The position numbers and the translations under genes were made by a program. Below the pieces are notes generated by a model. That model did not search any database. It saw nothing but the letters and a program-made list of their open reading frames with translations, and had not been told where the DNA came from. DNA of 64,000 bases from positions 1,150,001 through 1,214,000 of the forward strand of contig NZ_PDIY01000001.1 of NCBI RefSeq assembly GCF_002563655.1, read 5' to 3'. Numbering within the stretch: the stretch's first letter is position 1; the number at the start of each line of letters is the position of its first letter. This DNA comes from Bacillus sp. es.034. GTDB taxonomy: Bacteria > Bacillota > Bacilli > Bacillales > Bacillaceae_B. Of this stretch, positions 61,425-64,000 are shown one piece after another.

Positions 61425-63170
61425 ATGGGTGAAATTGTATCGGACCAAAGCTTACTGGATAAAGTCAGCCAAGAAAAATTGATGGAATATACAAGGACAA
61501 TTTCTTCCGAAGTCCGTTTGTCGGGGTCTGAGGAGGAATGGAGAGCGTTTTTATACGCTAAAGGGGTACTGGACGAATTGGGATTGAGGACGAAGTTGAA
61601 GACAAGTAAAGCCTTTGTCAGCTGGCCGATCTCAGCCGATATGAAAGTGGACGGTGTATCTTACCCATGTATTACCCATTCTATGGCCGTATCGACTGGC
61701 GGAGAGGGATTGAGCGGGGAGATAGTCTATATTGGGGCTGGAACAGATGAAGAATATGAGTCGGCAGAAGTGAAGGGCAAGGTGCTTTTGATTGACGGGC
61801 TGGCTATCCCAGGAGCAGTGGCAAAGGCACAGGAAGAAGGGGCAAAAGGGCTTGTATTCATCAATGCAGAGTACACTCATGAGATGATCGTTTCGACTGT
61901 ATGGGGAAATCCGACTCCGCAAAAGCAGAACCAGTATCCAAATCTCCCTGTCATTTCAATTAACTACGCAGACGGAGAAAAAGTGAAGCAAAAGTTGAAA
62001 GGTAAAGAGAGCCTCCCGATTTGGTTTAAGACCGAGGTGGAAACAGGGTGGAAGGACATCCCTACATTGGAAGCTGAACTGAAGGGGACAGATCCAACTG
62101 GATCATTTGTACTGTTCAGCGGACATATCGATTCATGGCATTACGGCGCAATGGATAATGGAACTGCCAATGCGGTGATGTTAGAGGTGGCCAGGGTTCT
62201 ATCCGAAGAAAAAGTGGAGTTGAACCGGTCTCTGCGTTTCGCTTTCTGGTCCGGCCACTCCCACGGACGGTATGCGGGCTCGGCCTTATACTGTGATGAA
62301 AACTGGGAGGAATTGTATGAGTCTTGTGTCTTACATGTAAATATTGATTCGGTCGGGGCCAAGGAGTCGGTTGTTTTGACAGAAGGAAACTGTATGGCTG
62401 AAACGAAGGATATAGCCGGGCAGGTGATCAAGGATCAAGTGTCTGAAGAATACGAAGGCTCCCGATTTGGAAGAGCCGGAGACCAATCTTTTTGGGGGCC
62501 TGGAGTTCCTTCCTTATTAATGGGCTTATCCGAACAAGTACCGGCCACGACCGCTGCTGCACAAGCATTTACCCGATTGTTTGGCGCTGGCAAAGGCGGT
62601 GGATTCGGCTGGTGGTGGCATACCACTGAAGATACGATGGATAAAATTGATCCCGAATTTCTAGAGAGGGATTGCAGAATCTACCTTTCTATTATCGACA
62701 AAGCCTGCACAAGTGACGTGCTGCCGATTGATCAGCGGAAAGCGGTAGAAGAACTGAAATCTCATCTGGTTCACTATCAAGAAGCAGCCCCGGAGCTGAA
62801 GAAGCTTTCTATTGCTCTAAGCAGAATCAGCCAGCTGCATAATAAAATCAAGAGTGTCTATGAAAGGATAGAATCTGAGAATCTATCAGACGAACAGCTG
62901 GCCGAAGCCAATCGCTGGATTCATTCGCTTTCCAAAGGGCTCGTCCACCTTAACTATGTTGGCGGAAATGTATTTGATCACGATCAGGCGATGGGGCAAC
63001 CGCCGATTCCTTTGCTTGCCGACATTTTAAAATGGAAAGAGATCACTGAAAACGAGCCGGAACACTTTGTATTTCTGACAGGCATAAATCGAAACCTGAA
63101 TCAGGTCAACTTTATTTTGAAGGAGCTTTTGGAGAAAGCGGGTCAAACGAGCTTACTGAAGGAGGGGTAG
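61425..63170 (+). CDS. M28-like peptidase with PA insert, altered metal-site motif
   Basis: 581 residues without signal peptide. A PA-like domain occupies roughly 80-210 and the M28 catalytic region follows: FSGHIDSWHYGAMDNGTAN (HxD and second Asp), HVNIDSVGA and WWHTTEDTMDKID (late His). The canonical Glu-Glu motif before a GlxGS turn is replaced by WSGHSHGRYAGS. Thus the general base and one zinc ligand differ; it may be a distinct subfamily or non-peptidase hydrolase. The C-terminal 120 residues are helical. It follows the M20 gene by 18 bases. Confidence 0.82.
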   Translation: MGEIVSDQSLLDKVSQEKLMEYTRTISSEVRLSGSEEEWRAFLYAKGVLDELGLRTKLKTSKAFVSWPISADMKVDGVSYPCITHSMAVSTGGEGLSGEIVYIGAGTDEEYESAEVKGKVLLIDGLAIPGAVAKAQEEGAKGLVFINAEYTHEMIVSTVWGNPTPQKQNQYPNLPVISINYADGEKVKQKLKGKESLPIWFKTEVETGWKDIPTLEAELKGTDPTGSFVLFSGHIDSWHYGAMDNGTANAVMLEVARVLSEEKVELNRSLRFAFWSGHSHGRYAGSALYCDENWEELYESCVLHVNIDSVGAKESVVLTEGNCMAETKDIAGQVIKDQVSEEYEGSRFGRAGDQSFWGPGVPSLLMGLSEQVPATTAAAQAFTRLFGAGKGGGFGWWWHTTEDTMDKIDPEFLERDCRIYLSIIDKACTSDVLPIDQRKAVEELKSHLVHYQEAAPELKKLSIALSRISQLHNKIKSVYERIESENLSDEQLAEANRWIHSLSKGLVHLNYVGGNVFDHDQAMGQPPIPLLADILKWKEITENEPEHFVFLTGINRNLNQVNFILKELLEKAGQTSLLKEG

Positions 63171-63171
63171 A

Positions 63172-64000
63172 ATGGCGGGTCTATTTGACTCTTATCAATT
63201 GAAGGATCTTTTGCTGAAAAATAGAATCGTTCTATCTCCGATGTGTCAGTACCAGGCAAAAAATGAAAAAGGGATTCCGGAGATGTGGCATATGATTCAC
63301 TTGGTTTCCCGTGCCATCGGAGGTACAGGTCTGGTCCTGACGGAAATGACCAATGTCGAGGCGAGGGGAAGGATTACAGAGAATTGCTTAGGGATCTACA
63401 GTGATGAACAAATGGAGGAATTCAAAAAGATCAATGAGCAGATTCATCACCACGGTGCCAAGAGCGGCATCCAGATTGCTCATGCGGGCAGGAAATCTGT
63501 CATTAAAAATGGAGATATCGTCGGTCCATCAGCGATTCCTTTTTCACCTGATTCTCCGGTGCCGAGAGAGTTGAGCAAGGGTGAAATTGAAGAGATCATT
63601 GAAGCCTTTTATCTTGGGGCGAAAAGGTCGGTGGCAGCAGGCTTTGATACTATCGAAATCCATGGTGCCCATGGATATCTTCTTCATCAGTTCCTTTCCC
63701 CGGCTTCCAATCACCGGAATGATGAGTTTGGCGACCCTGCTGAGTTTCCAGTCAGAGTCATCAAAGCCATCAAAGAGGCAGTGCCGGATACTATGCCGGT
63801 CATGTTCAGGATTTCTGCCGTCGAGTATGTGGAAGGCGGTTATTCCTTTGAAGATACACTGTCAAACTGCAAGAAGTTCATCGCGGCGGGGGTGGATCTG
63901 TTTGATGTCAGTACAGGGGCAAACTCACCGATAAAACCGGTTGTCTACCCGGGGTATCAAGTGAAATATGCTGCAAGGATCAAGCAGGAATTAAAGATTC
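63172..64000 (+). CDS. Old Yellow Enzyme / NADH:flavin oxidoreductase (YqjM-like), partial
   Basis: The frame starts ATG 2 bases after the M28 stop and is still open at the window edge (276 residues seen). LKNRIVLSPMCQYQA carries the active-site Cys of the YqjM class. IQIAHAGRKS and the HGAHGYLLHQFLSP block (substrate-binding His pair) follow. Such FMN enzymes reduce activated C=C bonds. Its place at the end of the symporter-SDR-peptidase unit suggests it acts on the released moiety. Confidence 0.92.
   Translation, partial: MAGLFDSYQLKDLLLKNRIVLSPMCQYQAKNEKGIPEMWHMIHLVSRAIGGTGLVLTEMTNVEARGRITENCLGIYSDEQMEEFKKINEQIHHHGAKSGIQIAHAGRKSVIKNGDIVGPSAIPFSPDSPVPRELSKGEIEEIIEAFYLGAKRSVAAGFDTIEIHGAHGYLLHQFLSPASNHRNDEFGDPAEFPVRVIKAIKEAVPDTMPVMFRISAVEYVEGGYSFEDTLSNCKKFIAAGVDLFDVSTGANSPIKPVVYPGYQVKYAARIKQELKI

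Overview
The window is a stretch of a Bacillaceae chromosome (Bacillus/Rossellomorea-like). The clues are AGGAGG-type ribosome binding sites, frequent TTG and GTG starts, a B. subtilis eps/ywq-type exopolysaccharide operon with an EAR-like RNA in front of epsC, PlcR-type RRNPP regulators, and DUF1659/DUF2922 gene relics. No rRNA or tRNA gene, CRISPR array or replication origin was found. The species assignment is inference.

1-21.5 kb is an exopolysaccharide/capsule locus. A divergent SGNH hydrolase is followed by a tyrosine-kinase modulator, a BY-kinase, a PHP-type phosphatase, an EAR-like antitermination RNA, an EpsC-type dehydratase and GalU. A visibly AT-richer strain-specific block (6.8-21.4 kb) then carries a PIG-L deacetylase, a sugar formyltransferase, a phosphoglycosyl transferase, a sugar reductase/epimerase, three glycosyltransferases, a TolB-like protein, two ATP-grasp enzymes, Wzy, Wzx, UDP-glucose dehydrogenase and UDP-glucuronate epimerase. 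Together they predict an acidic (uronic acid) polymer that may carry N-formyl sugars and amide-linked substituents.

21.5-34.3 kb is a decaying accessory region: a split GntR/UTRA regulator, an APC permease, IS21-family relics on both sides of a folD-glyA pair (this GlyA has lost its PLP-binding Asp), REP-like palindromes beside a REP-type Y1 transposase, a frameshifted comM/yifB, a DUF4160/DUF2442 pair and DnaD-like genes. 34.4-37.8 kb is a DUF3311-symporter-amidohydrolase unit.

38.0-49.3 kb is the most striking part. It is a compact, divergently arranged, apparently biosynthetic cluster built on aminoacyl-tRNA-synthetase paralogues: a P450, an MccF-like S66 peptidase, an AsnRS-like catalytic core, a methyltransferase, an AlaRS-like catalytic core, a shortened AlaRS, an MFS exporter, an ATP-grasp ligase and a HAD phosphatase. 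I infer a small aminoacylated antimetabolite with built-in self-resistance. Next to it (49.3-50.4 kb) lies a PlcR-PapR-like quorum-sensing pair whose propeptide ends in TDLPHQH.

51-56.4 kb holds galE, a second PlcR-like regulator, a Bcr/CflA exporter, REP-like hairpins and relics of an SDR and of a DUF1659-DUF2922 pair. 56.6-64 kb is an Lrp-linked catabolic unit: a secreted membrane-anchored protein, a 32-residue symporter accessory peptide, a sodium:solute symporter, an SDR, M20 and M28 peptidases and an Old Yellow Enzyme cut by the window end.
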